64,000 bases of DNA. Source: Candidatus Magasanikiibacteriota bacterium (lineage in GTDB: Bacteria; Patescibacteria; ABY1; Magasanikbacterales; 2-02-FULL-50-9b). The stretch is taken from NCBI GenBank assembly GCA_903893485.1, contig CAITMK010000011.1, forward strand, positions 33,167 through 97,166, written 5' to 3'. Under the pieces are notes generated by a model. It was not told where the DNA came from, did not search any database, and saw nothing but the letters and a program-made list of their open reading frames with translations. The first letter of the stretch is position 1; every line of letters starts with the position of its first letter. Shown here piece by piece: positions 39,891 to 49,037 of this stretch. Position numbers and translations under genes: made by a program.

Positions 39891-42434
39891 TTACACGCCA
39901 GCTTTTGCGGCGCGCGCTTTGATTTCAGCTTCAATAACTTCGCGATTTTTTCCGTATTTGAGACGCGACAACTGACGAATTGCTTCAGCAAGTTCAAAAT
40001 TACGTTCTTCAAATTTGTTCACGCCCATGTTAAATGGTTTTGCATTGGTACCGTTAATCAACAATTTAACATATGCGGTTCGATTTTCGATGTTGATTAA
40101 ATCATATGCGGTAAAGGTCGGTGCAAATTCTTTTTGCAAAAATTCACCATCCTCGGCGCCGATACGAAACGCAACCATCGTACCAACGTTACCAAAAATT
40201 GCATCGCGCGTTTTGGTGTCATTGTTTTGCACGAGCTGACCAACATACTGGTGAGCCACAATTAAATTCAAGCGATATTTACGAGCTTCAGATAAAATCG
40301 TTGCAATGGAATCCGTAATAAAGTTCTGAAATTCATCGATGTACAAATAAAAATCAGGACGTTGATCTTCGGGAACATCGGTGCGTGAAAGCGCGGCCAT
40401 CAAAATTTTACCCACGAGTACCATACCAATGAGGTACGCATTCATGTCGCCAATTTTACCTTTGGATAATTTCACGAGCAAGATTTTTTTCTCGTCCATT
40501 ACCTTACGAAAATTAAATGAACTTTCTTGCTGACCAATAATCGGACGCATGATATCATTCGCAATAAATTGGTTAAGCTTTGACGTGATATACGGAACCA
40601 TGTTGGCAAGGGAAGCCTCACCACCAGCTTTTTGCGCTTCTTTGGTCCAAAAATCATACACCACTTGGTTATGACATTTAGATAATTTCATGCGGCGGAA
40701 ATCTTCATCCGCAAGCACCTTGGAAATTTCCATGAGCGTTGAACCGGTTTCAACATCTTCCATAAGCAGCAGCATGGCATTACGCATGTACTGTTCAAAC
40801 ATTGGACCACCGGTTGATTTCAAATCATATAACTTATCCATGATCTTCATCATTTCATTGATCACAAATGTTTTTTGCTCTGGATACTTTGGATCGTACT
40901 CAAGCAGGTTCAAACCTTGTGGACGTTGAATATCAGTTGGGTCAAAAATAATTACATCGTCGGCGCGGTGTGCGGGCACATGCGATAAAACATAATCAAC
41001 TAAATCACCGTGCGGATCAATCACGCATACGCCATCGCCATTCATAATATCTTGCGCCGCTAAATTTTCTTGGTACACCGATTTACCGGTACCAGATTTA
41101 CCGATGATGTACATGTGACGCGCGCGATCATCGCGAGCCATTTTAATTTCCGTACGCACGCCGCGATATACATTGTAACCGAGCACAATACCATCTTTTG
41201 GTACATTTGCTGGTGGTGGCGCTTTACGCGCGGTGAGCCACTTGATACTTGGCGTATCGTTTGATGGAAGTGGAAAGTGATAAATCGATGCTAATTCTTC
41301 GGTGTTCATGATCGCGCTGCGATTTTCGCGCACAATACGATAAATAAAATCTTTAATGATTCGGTTTTGACCCGATGGAATTGCAACCGCAAAACTATTT
41401 CCGTAATGATACGAATTAAATTGTGCAAAACCACCAGACATTTGATCCAAAATTGAACGCGCATGCGTGGTATCGGTACTTGAAACCATAATGCGTACGT
41501 TCACTTCCAGACCCGCACGACTCGCTTTTTCTTCTAAACCCTTTACCACTTCTTGTTCCATTGGCGATAAGTGATATTGTTCGCCAGTCGTGGCGCCGGT
41601 TGGATGTTTTGGTTTTTTGATGTAGTGGTGAATAAACGTCATGATGCCGCTGCGTGATGCAATTTTTTCAAACTTCGCACCTTGTTGAATTTCGCGTGCA
41701 AGCCAAATGCCTTCAGACCGCCAAGAATTTTTGGCGGGGCGCACAACACATTGAATAGCTGCCGCGTCAGTACCCTGTACTTTCGCAAGCGCATTGATGA
41801 GCGCATTAAGCGGATCGGAATCCAATTTTTTGTACGTCTTAATTGGAAAAGCATTTTTGCGCTTAAACATGAGATATCCACCCATGATGGTTGCGTTTGG
41901 CGTAAATAAATTATAATCGCCAACTTCTTCAATTACTGCCGATGCAAATTGCGCATGAATTTGTTCTTCCAAAAAACTTCGCAGATTACGTGGCACGGCA
42001 ATGTAAAAATAAATATAGCCACCTTGCGCGACAATTTCAAAACTTACGTGATCGGTGCGCCCTAAAAACCACGCTTTAAGGCCATGCTGCGGGCGCAAGC
42101 CACCGACGTTTGCAAATAACGTTTCCATGACCGCGATATCCTCACGCACTTTTTGAATGTTTTGACTTTCAGGCGCGCCACCATTTTTAGAATCTTCTTT
42201 ACGTTCTTTTGGCAGCGAAATTTGGAGCACCACTTGAGAAAAACTTGCAACGTGCTCATTTTTGCTGCGCACCAAATTGCGAATAATAAAAAGTAATCCA
42301 AAAATACCAAGCGTAAGTCCAAGGGGAAGTGCAATTGCATAGCCCGCGGTTGCAAGTATGTCAGTAAAACTGCCAAGCCCTTGGGGCGCAAGGTTTAATG
42401 AATTTTGATTGGTAAGGAGCACTTGAAAGATCAT
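39891..42434 (-). CDS. VirD4/VirB4-like type IV secretion ATPase
   Basis: An 847-aa protein with an N-terminal membrane helix (ATAGYAIALPLGLTLGIFGLLFIIRNL) and a large ATPase core with Walker A GKSGTGKS and Walker B FYLYIDEFQNF. The ATPase also shows the VCVIDPHGDLVDYV and LIVAHQYVGQL motifs that couple to DNA or protein substrates. Such single VirD4/TraG-like ATPases are common in Patescibacteria, often without a full secretion system. The upstream gene at 42447 is its usual partner. Whether it moves DNA, protein or acts in pilus dynamics is unknown. Confidence 0.88.
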   Translation of the reverse strand: MIFQVLLTNQNSLNLAPQGLGSFTDILATAGYAIALPLGLTLGIFGLLFIIRNLVRSKNEHVASFSQVVLQISLPKERKEDSKNGGAPESQNIQKVREDIAVMETLFANVGGLRPQHGLKAWFLGRTDHVSFEIVAQGGYIYFYIAVPRNLRSFLEEQIHAQFASAVIEEVGDYNLFTPNATIMGGYLMFKRKNAFPIKTYKKLDSDPLNALINALAKVQGTDAAAIQCVVRPAKNSWRSEGIWLAREIQQGAKFEKIASRSGIMTFIHHYIKKPKHPTGATTGEQYHLSPMEQEVVKGLEEKASRAGLEVNVRIMVSSTDTTHARSILDQMSGGFAQFNSYHYGNSFAVAIPSGQNRIIKDFIYRIVRENRSAIMNTEELASIYHFPLPSNDTPSIKWLTARKAPPPANVPKDGIVLGYNVYRGVRTEIKMARDDRARHMYIIGKSGTGKSVYQENLAAQDIMNGDGVCVIDPHGDLVDYVLSHVPAHRADDVIIFDPTDIQRPQGLNLLEYDPKYPEQKTFVINEMMKIMDKLYDLKSTGGPMFEQYMRNAMLLLMEDVETGSTLMEISKVLADEDFRRMKLSKCHNQVVYDFWTKEAQKAGGEASLANMVPYITSKLNQFIANDIMRPIIGQQESSFNFRKVMDEKKILLVKLSKGKIGDMNAYLIGMVLVGKILMAALSRTDVPEDQRPDFYLYIDEFQNFITDSIATILSEARKYRLNLIVAHQYVGQLVQNNDTKTRDAIFGNVGTMVAFRIGAEDGEFLQKEFAPTFTAYDLINIENRTAYVKLLINGTNAKPFNMGVNKFEERNFELAEAIRQLSRLKYGKNREVIEAEIKARAAKAGV

Positions 42435-42446
42435 AAGATGAAAAGA

Positions 42447-42911
42447 TCAGGTTGTAGCGTGTTCACGATCGTAGATAAACAAGATTTTATCCGCTTTAAT
42501 TTTCGCCTCTTGCTCAAGGTAAAATTTATTAATTCCCGGAATTATTTTGAGCCAGCCTAAAATTAATTCAAGAATTTTTTTAAGGCGTAGCACGCCGCTT
42601 TTCATCATCGCATTAATTTGCGTTGCAATTTTTTCGCCTTCAATCTTAAATAGCTGCTTTTTTTCTGCGGGTAATTTTTTGTACAAGTCCGCAATATTTT
42701 CTGAAAGCACATTTTCAATTTCAGAAAGCGTTGGATCCTTCACGATGCGAGTGCGCGGTGCGGGTGCAGCGGGAATCGCAATAGGTGGGGCGGCAATTGG
42801 AGCCGGTGTAGGCGTTTCACTGCGCTCAATTTTTACATTTCCAAACTCCGGCGCTTGCTCGGGTGTTTGTGGTTGCTCGTGATTGAATGTGCTATCAAGT
42901 TCTTCTGCCAT
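42447..42911 (-). CDS. Pro-rich N-terminal protein linked to the T4SS-like ATPase
   Basis: This 154-aa protein has a disordered Pro/Ala-rich N-terminal third (PIAAPPIAIPAAPAPRTR) and a helical C-terminal domain with amphipathic helices (VLRLKKILELILGWLKIIPGINKFYL). No full membrane helix is clear, but the last hydrophobic stretch may touch the membrane. It ends 12 nt before the secretion ATPase gene, so the two are co-transcribed. No family name is recognised. Confidence 0.75.
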   Translation of the reverse strand: MAEELDSTFNHEQPQTPEQAPEFGNVKIERSETPTPAPIAAPPIAIPAAPAPRTRIVKDPTLSEIENVLSENIADLYKKLPAEKKQLFKIEGEKIATQINAMMKSGVLRLKKILELILGWLKIIPGINKFYLEQEAKIKADKILFIYDREHATT

Positions 42912-42921
42912 ATGGCAGAGA

Positions 42922-44301
42922 TTATATCATACGCGCTACAACTTGTCCTTCAGGAGTGTCGGTAACCGAATAACCGCGTGCTAAAAGTTCTGTACGTAAG
43001 TGATCAGCGCCAGCCCAATCTTTCGTTTCGCGTGCGATGACGCGCTGCTCCGCAAGTTTTGCAATTTCTTTTGGCAGTTTTGTGGTGGTGAGTTTTAAGC
43101 GTTTTTCTTTTGCTAAATTTAATCCTAAAATTTTGTCAGCTAATAAAAGTGTCGCACGTTTATCCGCAGGGGCAGCGTCACTATGTATCATGTCCCATAA
43201 AATACCGAGTCCACGTGGTGCATTAAGATCATCGGTAAGTGCAGACAAAAAATCAGCATACACCGTTGGCAAAATCATGCCGCGCTTTGGTGCACCGGTT
43301 ACCAGTGCCACAAATTGCTGTCGGGCACGTCGGGCACCCTCAAGTCCTTCAAGCGTAAAATTCAACTCTTTGCGGTAGTGAGTTTGCAGTGTGAGATAGC
43401 GATAATCTAATGGGCTAAATCCATGATCCGTTATCCATTGCAATGTTTTAAAATCGCCTTTTGATTTTGAAATTTTCTGATCATGTTCAAGTACAAATGC
43501 ACTATGCATCCAAAAGCGTGCAAATTGTTTGCCGCTTGCTGCCTCTGACTGCGCAATTTCATTGGTATGGTGAACAGGAATCAAATCAATGCCACCAGTA
43601 TGGATATCAATCGTTTCGCCCAAATATTTCATGGCCATAGCAGAGCATTCAATATGCCAGCCAGGGAAGCCAACACCCCACGGTGATTTCCATTCCATTT
43701 GGCGTTTTGTGCCAGCTGGTGAAAACTTCCAAAGCGCAAAATCTGTTTCGTGTTTTTTCTCGCCAATGCTTATGCGCGAACCCGCTTGCAAATCCACATG
43801 TTGCAATCCGGCAAGTGCGCCATAATTTTCAATGGTGGTGCTATCAAAATAAATACCGTCGCTCGTGCGATAGGTGTGTCCGAGCGCTTCCAATTTTTTT
43901 ACGAGCGCAATTTGGATTTTAATGTTTTCGGTGGCGCGCGTAAATTTTTTGGGCCGAATAATATTGAGAGCTTTTAAATCTTTTTTGAAACCCGCTTCAT
44001 AGTGACGTGCAACTTCCCACGCGGTTTTGTTTTCCCGTGCCGCACCAACTTCAAGTTTATCCTGGCCCGCATCGCCATCGTCGGTTAAGTGACCAACATC
44101 GGTAATGTTCATGATGTGTTTGACCGGCAACTTATTGGCAAGCAGGGTACGTTTTAACAAATCGGCAATCAAAAAAGAACGATGATTGCCAATATGCACA
44201 TCGTGATACACGGTTGGTCCGCAGCTGTACATGGTCACCACTTTTTTGAGCGGCGTAAAAATTTCTTTCTGGCGGGTGAGGGTGTTGTACAGGGTAATCA
44301 T
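42922..44301 (-). CDS. cysS: Cysteinyl-tRNA synthetase
   Basis: Class I aminoacyl-tRNA synthetase (459 aa) that charges tRNA-Cys. It has the HIGH-like motif HIGN in VHIGNHRS, the zinc and substrate Cys in SCGPTVYHDVH, WHIECSAM, and the KMSKS-like KISKSKGDF. ATG 44301 (MITLYNT) is chosen; a GTG at 44313 would add four residues. It ends 10 nt before the Pro-rich gene. Confidence 0.96.
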   Translation of the reverse strand: MITLYNTLTRQKEIFTPLKKVVTMYSCGPTVYHDVHIGNHRSFLIADLLKRTLLANKLPVKHIMNITDVGHLTDDGDAGQDKLEVGAARENKTAWEVARHYEAGFKKDLKALNIIRPKKFTRATENIKIQIALVKKLEALGHTYRTSDGIYFDSTTIENYGALAGLQHVDLQAGSRISIGEKKHETDFALWKFSPAGTKRQMEWKSPWGVGFPGWHIECSAMAMKYLGETIDIHTGGIDLIPVHHTNEIAQSEAASGKQFARFWMHSAFVLEHDQKISKSKGDFKTLQWITDHGFSPLDYRYLTLQTHYRKELNFTLEGLEGARRARQQFVALVTGAPKRGMILPTVYADFLSALTDDLNAPRGLGILWDMIHSDAAPADKRATLLLADKILGLNLAKEKRLKLTTTKLPKEIAKLAEQRVIARETKDWAGADHLRTELLARGYSVTDTPEGQVVARMI

Positions 44302-44349
44302 AAAGTTATGCACATTCTAGCATGGTGTGCGAGAGTAATCAAAATCTGC

Positions 44350-44355
44350 TATAAT
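44350..44355 (+). promoter_or_regulatory. -10 box of the pilus operon
   Basis: TATAAT lies 11 nt before the pilM start codon (44367), giving a leader of only a few bases. No Shine-Dalgarno. Confidence 0.6.
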
Positions 44356-44366
44356 CCAAAACATAT

Positions 44367-45446
44367 ATGCTGTTTTTTGAATCTAAACCAACCCAGTTTG
44401 TGGGCATTGATATTGGTTCCAGTGGTATCAAGCTTGTTGAACTGCGCGCCGTGTCAAAACGTCCTTACCTATATACGTATGCTTTTTCAGACGGACGCGT
44501 TGATTTCCGTTTTGCAAAAACCGACGAACAGCGCGCGGCAGCGGTGGATAGTGCGGCGGCATTAGTTAAACAAGTTGCCGCAGCCGCAAAAACAGTTTCA
44601 ACCGCGGCGGTTGCCTCGCTTTCGCAGCGCGATGTTTTTTCTACCATTATTACCATTCCAAAAGTTGATGCAAAACTTTTTTCTTCAACGGTTGCTGCTG
44701 AAGTCGAAAAATTATTACCATTTCCACTTGCTGAAGCAGTTTTGGATACGCGCAAAATTGAACCACTTCCGGGCGAAGTCGATCAATATAAAAATATTGA
44801 TCGCGTATTTGTAACCGCAGCACGCAAAAAAATGATTCAGTTTTACTCTGATATTTGTTCGCGAGCTGGTTTTAAATTGCAATCCATTGAAACAGAAACG
44901 TTTGCAACTATTCGCTCGCTTATCGGCACCGATCCAGCACCGGTGCTGATCATTGACATGGGTAAACAAATTACCAGCATGAGTTATGTGGTGCGCACCG
45001 TGCCACATGTTGATATTGCGGTTGAAATTGGTGGCGACCGCGTAAATGAAATTTTGGCGAAAGCGTGGAGCCAAACACCAGCTGAAGTCGAAGGAATGAA
45101 AATGGATTTATTTCAGGAAATGGGCGACGAGGCAACGCCAGAATTATCAGCACTGTTGGACCCACTTTACCAGCCGATCTTGAAAGGTGTTGAAGAAGTT
45201 TTTGCATCGCTCACTCGTTTGCAGTTAGTTGGCATGGCGCGCCCAGATAAAATTATTTTAATTGGTGGCGCATCGCATTGTCCACAACTCGCACAAAAGA
45301 TCGAAGCTAAGTTTTCAATTAAAACATTTGTGGCTGATCCTTGGTCACGTGTGGTGGCGCCGGTGGGTCTCAAACCAGTTTTGGAACGCGTTGCGCCCCG
45401 TTTTGCCGTTGCAATTGGTTTGGCAGAACGTCTTATCGTAAGTTAA
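44367..45446 (+). CDS. pilM: Type IV pilus assembly protein PilM
   Basis: A cytoplasmic actin-fold protein (359 aa) that links the pilus base to the inner-membrane PilN/O complex. Motifs are FVGIDIGSSGIKLVEL, the phosphate-binding LIIDMGKQITSMSYV, GGDRVNEILA and the closing ILIGGASHCPQLAQKI. It is followed by a prepilin and the prepilin peptidase. The rest of the pilus genes are not in this window. The -10 box at 44350 gives a near-leaderless start. Confidence 0.95.
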   Translation: MLFFESKPTQFVGIDIGSSGIKLVELRAVSKRPYLYTYAFSDGRVDFRFAKTDEQRAAAVDSAAALVKQVAAAAKTVSTAAVASLSQRDVFSTIITIPKVDAKLFSSTVAAEVEKLLPFPLAEAVLDTRKIEPLPGEVDQYKNIDRVFVTAARKKMIQFYSDICSRAGFKLQSIETETFATIRSLIGTDPAPVLIIDMGKQITSMSYVVRTVPHVDIAVEIGGDRVNEILAKAWSQTPAEVEGMKMDLFQEMGDEATPELSALLDPLYQPILKGVEEVFASLTRLQLVGMARPDKIILIGGASHCPQLAQKIEAKFSIKTFVADPWSRVVAPVGLKPVLERVAPRFAVAIGLAERLIVS

Positions 45447-45450
45447 TACT

Positions 45451-45930
45451 ATGGAACATAAAAAAAATGGATTCTCACTTGTTGAACTGCTCATCGTTTT
45501 GGGCATCATCGGATTGCTCATGGTGATCGGGGTAATTTTGCTTGGTACCGCCCGCGAACGCGCGCGCGATGCAAAACGTTTGTCCGATATGCAGTTCATC
45601 AAACAGGCAATGGAAGATTTTTATTACAACAATAATAAATATCCGCAGGCGCCAACGCCAGTTACGCTCGGCGATGTTGGGTATAAAGTTATTTGTGCGG
45701 GTACGCCAAATGGTTTTGCTGAAACACGCAGTGCGTGTGGAACGGGCACGGTGTACCTTGATCCAATTCCAACGCCACCAGAACCACAACCAGCGCAACT
45801 TTCGGGCTACATATATACCGCAACAAATCCAACGGCTACCTATACGCTCGACGCTGCACTTGAAGGCGCGGTAAACGGCTTATCCGGTAAAATCGAAATT
45901 ACGCCAGGTGGACTTATCATGAAACAATAA
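45451..45930 (+). CDS. Type IV prepilin-like protein
   Basis: A 159-aa prepilin. The N-terminus has the class III signal (HKKNGFSLVELLIVLGIIGLLM), with cleavage expected between Gly7 and Phe8 and Glu at position +5. A hydrophobic helix and a small globular C-terminal domain (with two Cys, about 85-100) follow. It may be the major pilin or a minor pseudopilin. It precedes its processing peptidase by 1 nt. Confidence 0.92.
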   Translation: MEHKKNGFSLVELLIVLGIIGLLMVIGVILLGTARERARDAKRLSDMQFIKQAMEDFYYNNNKYPQAPTPVTLGDVGYKVICAGTPNGFAETRSACGTGTVYLDPIPTPPEPQPAQLSGYIYTATNPTATYTLDAALEGAVNGLSGKIEITPGGLIMKQ

Positions 45931-45931
45931 T

Positions 45932-46708
45932 ATGAATAGCGCGGCACTTACATTTCTTACTACATTTGGTGTATTGGTTGTTGGTGCCTATGCCGGCGCG
46001 CTCGCGGATCGGTTTGCATATTGGTTTCATGTGTCTCGCTCATTGCTTTGGAAAAAACATTGCCCCGAATGTTTTTCGCCGCAAGCGTGGGCAACCGCGG
46101 TGCCGGTGTGTGGGTATGTGGTGCAGCGCGGAGTTTGTTCGTCGTGTCGCGCGCTTTTGCCGCTTTCAAGTATTTTCTCGGAAATTTTGGGCGCAGTTGT
46201 TGCGTGGGGAATTTTTGTCGCAGCATTTGGATCTACGCTTCCATATAGTTGGCTTGAATGGATTCACGCGGTCGTATTAGTCGCAGCACTTATTGGCGGC
46301 ATTATTTTATTTTTTTCTGATTTAGTTTACGACGAAGTGCCAGTTAGCGTTTATGTGTTTACGCTAATTAGTTTGGGAATCGCTTTTGCGATTACCGGAG
46401 GCATGGATGCGGTTATGGCTTCGGCGCAGGCAAGTATTTTGGCCGGCGTACTTATGTTTGCGCTCGCTGCCGTTTCTGGTTTTAAATGGGTACATGCGCA
46501 TGATATTTTACTTGGCATGCTGGTTGGGTGTATTGTGGGCTGGCCTGCCATTGTAATTACACTTGCATTTACTTATATTTTGGCAATTATTGGCGCGCTT
46601 GCAACATGGGGTTTCAAAATTACGATTTACAAAGGAACATCATCATTTGGTTTATATTTATTTGTCGCCCTGCTACTTCAGGGATTTTTGGCATGGATAA
46701 CGGGATAA
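45932..46708 (+). CDS. pilD: Prepilin peptidase (A24 family)
   Basis: The 258-aa membrane aspartyl protease cleaves and methylates prepilins. It has the cytosolic Cys-pair domain (CPECFSP..CGYVVQRGVCSSCRA), then six or so membrane helices. The first catalytic Asp is in FFSDLVYDEVP. The second Asp is probably in WVHAHDILLG, where the normal family motif is GxGD; Ala-His replaces the Gly pair. Activity is likely but this substitution is unusual. Confidence 0.9.
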   Translation: MNSAALTFLTTFGVLVVGAYAGALADRFAYWFHVSRSLLWKKHCPECFSPQAWATAVPVCGYVVQRGVCSSCRALLPLSSIFSEILGAVVAWGIFVAAFGSTLPYSWLEWIHAVVLVAALIGGIILFFSDLVYDEVPVSVYVFTLISLGIAFAITGGMDAVMASAQASILAGVLMFALAAVSGFKWVHAHDILLGMLVGCIVGWPAIVITLAFTYILAIIGALATWGFKITIYKGTSSFGLYLFVALLLQGFLAWITG

Positions 46709-46712
46709 TTAT

Positions 46713-48734
46713 ATGACGCACGCAGAAGCAGAAAAGCGCGCGGCAAAATTAGCAGAGACCATCGCCAAGCTGCGTTATAAATATCATGTTGAAAATGATC
46801 CGAGTGTAACGGATGTGGTATACAGCTCACTCATGGATGAGCTGCGCCATTTGGAATCGCAGTTTCCTGATTTAAAAAATCAAAATTCGCCGACGCAACG
46901 CATTGCCGGCGCGCCGCAAGAAGGTTTTGAAAAAGTTACACACGAAATTGCACAATGGTCGTTCGATGACGCGTTTACCGAGCAAGATATTATTGATTTT
47001 GATGAACGCGTGCGTAAATTAATTTTGGAACGAACTGGAAAAAATATTTCTCCGGAATATGTTGTGGAATTAAAAATCGACGGCATTCACGCGGTGCTTA
47101 CTTATGAACATGGTGCATTGGTGCGCGCCGCAACACGCGGTGATGGTTCCGTGGGCGAAAATGTTACGCACAATATTCGCACGATTCAATCGTTGCCGCT
47201 GACGTTGCCCGAGCCAATTTCATTTATTATTGAAGGCGAAGTGTGGATGCCAACGCGCATTTTTAAATCTGTAAATGCAGAACGCGAAAAAAATGGCGAA
47301 GCGGTTTTTGCAAATCCCCGTAATGCTGCAGCGGGTGCCGTGCGCCAACTTGATCCTGCAATTGCGGCAAGTCGCCATTTGGAACTTTTTTTGTACGATA
47401 TTTCGTTGGTGAAAAGCGGCATGGATGAGCCGCGTTCGCAAGCCGAAGAATTAAAAAAATTAGCAGCGCTTGGTTTTCAGGTGAATCATGATTGGCATGT
47501 GTGCAAATCAGTTGCTGATATCATGAAGCTGTGGCATGAATGGCAAGTCAAGCGTACCGAAGACATGCCCTATTGGGTTGATGGGTTGGTAATAAAATTA
47601 AATGATCGTGAATTGCAAACTGCACTTGGCTATAAAGGCAAGTCACCACGTTGGGCAATTGCATTTAAATTTCCCGCCGAAGAAGCGACGACCGTTGTTG
47701 AAAAAGTTGTGTGGCAAGTTGGCCGCACCAAAGTGATTACGCCGGTTGCGCATTTGCGCCCTGTTTCGGTTGCGGGGACCACGGTAAGCCACGCAACCAT
47801 TCACAACATGGATGAAATTGAACGGTTGGGACTACGCATTGGCGATACAGTTATCATCGAAAAGGCAGGGGATATTATTCCAAAAATTAAAACAGTGATA
47901 ACGGATTTGCGCACTGGCAATGAGAAAAAAATAAAATCACCAACTGCGTGCCCAGTTTGCGAATCACCAGTGGTGCATCCCGAAGGCGAGGTTGCAATGT
48001 ATTGTACAAATGCAAATTGTGAAGGATCGAATCGCGAATCGCTGATTCATTTTGTCGCACGTGGTGCATTTGAAATCGATGGGCTTGGTGAAAAAATAAT
48101 TGCGCAACTCATGGATGAGGGATTGCTGTCGCGCGCCAGCGATATTTTCGAACTCACCTACGAAGATATTATTGGTCTCGATCGATTTGCAGAAATTTCA
48201 GCGCGCAAATTAATTGAACACATTAAAGAAGCTAAAAAAATTCCGCTCGGCAAATTTATTTATAGTTTGGGTATTCGCCACGTTGGCTCCGAAGGCGCGG
48301 AACGGTTAGCAGAGCAATATAAAACATTGCATAAATTTCGCGAGGCAGCGCTCGAGGATTTAAAAGCAACTTATGGTATTGGTGAAGTCGTTGCAAAAAG
48401 TATTGCAGAATATTTAGCACGCCCCGCACATCAACACATGATCGATCGCATGCTTGAACTTGGTGTTTCAGTTTCAGCGCATGCAAAAACTGGCGGCCCA
48501 CTCTCTGGCCAAACATTTGTATTTACTGGGTCGCTCACGTCCATGCCGCGCGGCGAAGCGTGGGATGCGGTGCGCAAATTAGGCGGCGATATTTCCGAAA
48601 CAATTGGCAAACGAATTTCGTATGTGGTTGTTGGCGAAGACGCGGGTTCCAAAAAAGCAAAAGCAGAAAAAATAGGTGTAAAGACCTTGACCGAAGCAGA
48701 ATTTTTAGCCATACTGCAGAAAGCAAAACTATGA
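46713..48734 (+). CDS. ligA: NAD-dependent DNA ligase LigA
   Basis: The replicative ligase (673 aa). The adenylation domain has the lysine motif VELKIDGIHAVLTYE, followed by the OB fold, a Cys4 zinc finger (CPVC..CTNANC), the HhH domain (FEIDGLGEKIIAQL, YGIGEVVAKSIA) and a BRCT domain (FVFTGSLTSMPRGEAWD). ATG 46713 is 4 nt after pilD. The gene overlaps gatC by ATGA. Confidence 0.97.
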   Translation: MTHAEAEKRAAKLAETIAKLRYKYHVENDPSVTDVVYSSLMDELRHLESQFPDLKNQNSPTQRIAGAPQEGFEKVTHEIAQWSFDDAFTEQDIIDFDERVRKLILERTGKNISPEYVVELKIDGIHAVLTYEHGALVRAATRGDGSVGENVTHNIRTIQSLPLTLPEPISFIIEGEVWMPTRIFKSVNAEREKNGEAVFANPRNAAAGAVRQLDPAIAASRHLELFLYDISLVKSGMDEPRSQAEELKKLAALGFQVNHDWHVCKSVADIMKLWHEWQVKRTEDMPYWVDGLVIKLNDRELQTALGYKGKSPRWAIAFKFPAEEATTVVEKVVWQVGRTKVITPVAHLRPVSVAGTTVSHATIHNMDEIERLGLRIGDTVIIEKAGDIIPKIKTVITDLRTGNEKKIKSPTACPVCESPVVHPEGEVAMYCTNANCEGSNRESLIHFVARGAFEIDGLGEKIIAQLMDEGLLSRASDIFELTYEDIIGLDRFAEISARKLIEHIKEAKKIPLGKFIYSLGIRHVGSEGAERLAEQYKTLHKFREAALEDLKATYGIGEVVAKSIAEYLARPAHQHMIDRMLELGVSVSAHAKTGGPLSGQTFVFTGSLTSMPRGEAWDAVRKLGGDISETIGKRISYVVVGEDAGSKKAKAEKIGVKTLTEAEFLAILQKAKL

Positions 48735-49036
48735 AATTGACGCCAGAGCAAGTACAACATATCGCCGGATTGGCGCGCCTTACCCTAACGCCGCAAGAAG
48801 TCGAACAATATCAAACAGAATTGTCCGCGATTTTGTCGTACGTCGATCGCCTGCAAGAATTGGACACGGAAAACGTAGAACCAACCATGCATATTACACC
48901 AACGTTTGCGCAGCTGCGCCCGGATGTAGTGATGCAATGTTCACCCGAAAAGCGCGCCGCGCTCATCGCTGCTTTCCCCGCACAAAAGGCAGACTTACTT
49001 ACTGTGCCGCCAGTTTTTTTGCATTACAAAGAATAA
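48731..49036 (+). CDS. gatC: Asp-tRNA(Asn)/Glu-tRNA(Gln) amidotransferase subunit GatC
   Basis: The small subunit (101 aa) that holds GatA and GatB together. It has the family start MKLTPEQVQHIAGLARLTLT, the FSYVDRLQELDTENVEPT-like block (here ILSYVDRLQELD) and a conserved R-D end. The ATG lies in the ligA stop. gatA follows by 1 nt. GatB is not in this window. The pair implies indirect charging of Gln-tRNA or Asn-tRNA, consistent with the two tRNA-Gln genes here. Confidence 0.95.
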   Translation: MKLTPEQVQHIAGLARLTLTPQEVEQYQTELSAILSYVDRLQELDTENVEPTMHITPTFAQLRPDVVMQCSPEKRAALIAAFPAQKADLLTVPPVFLHYKE

Positions 49037-49037
49037 T

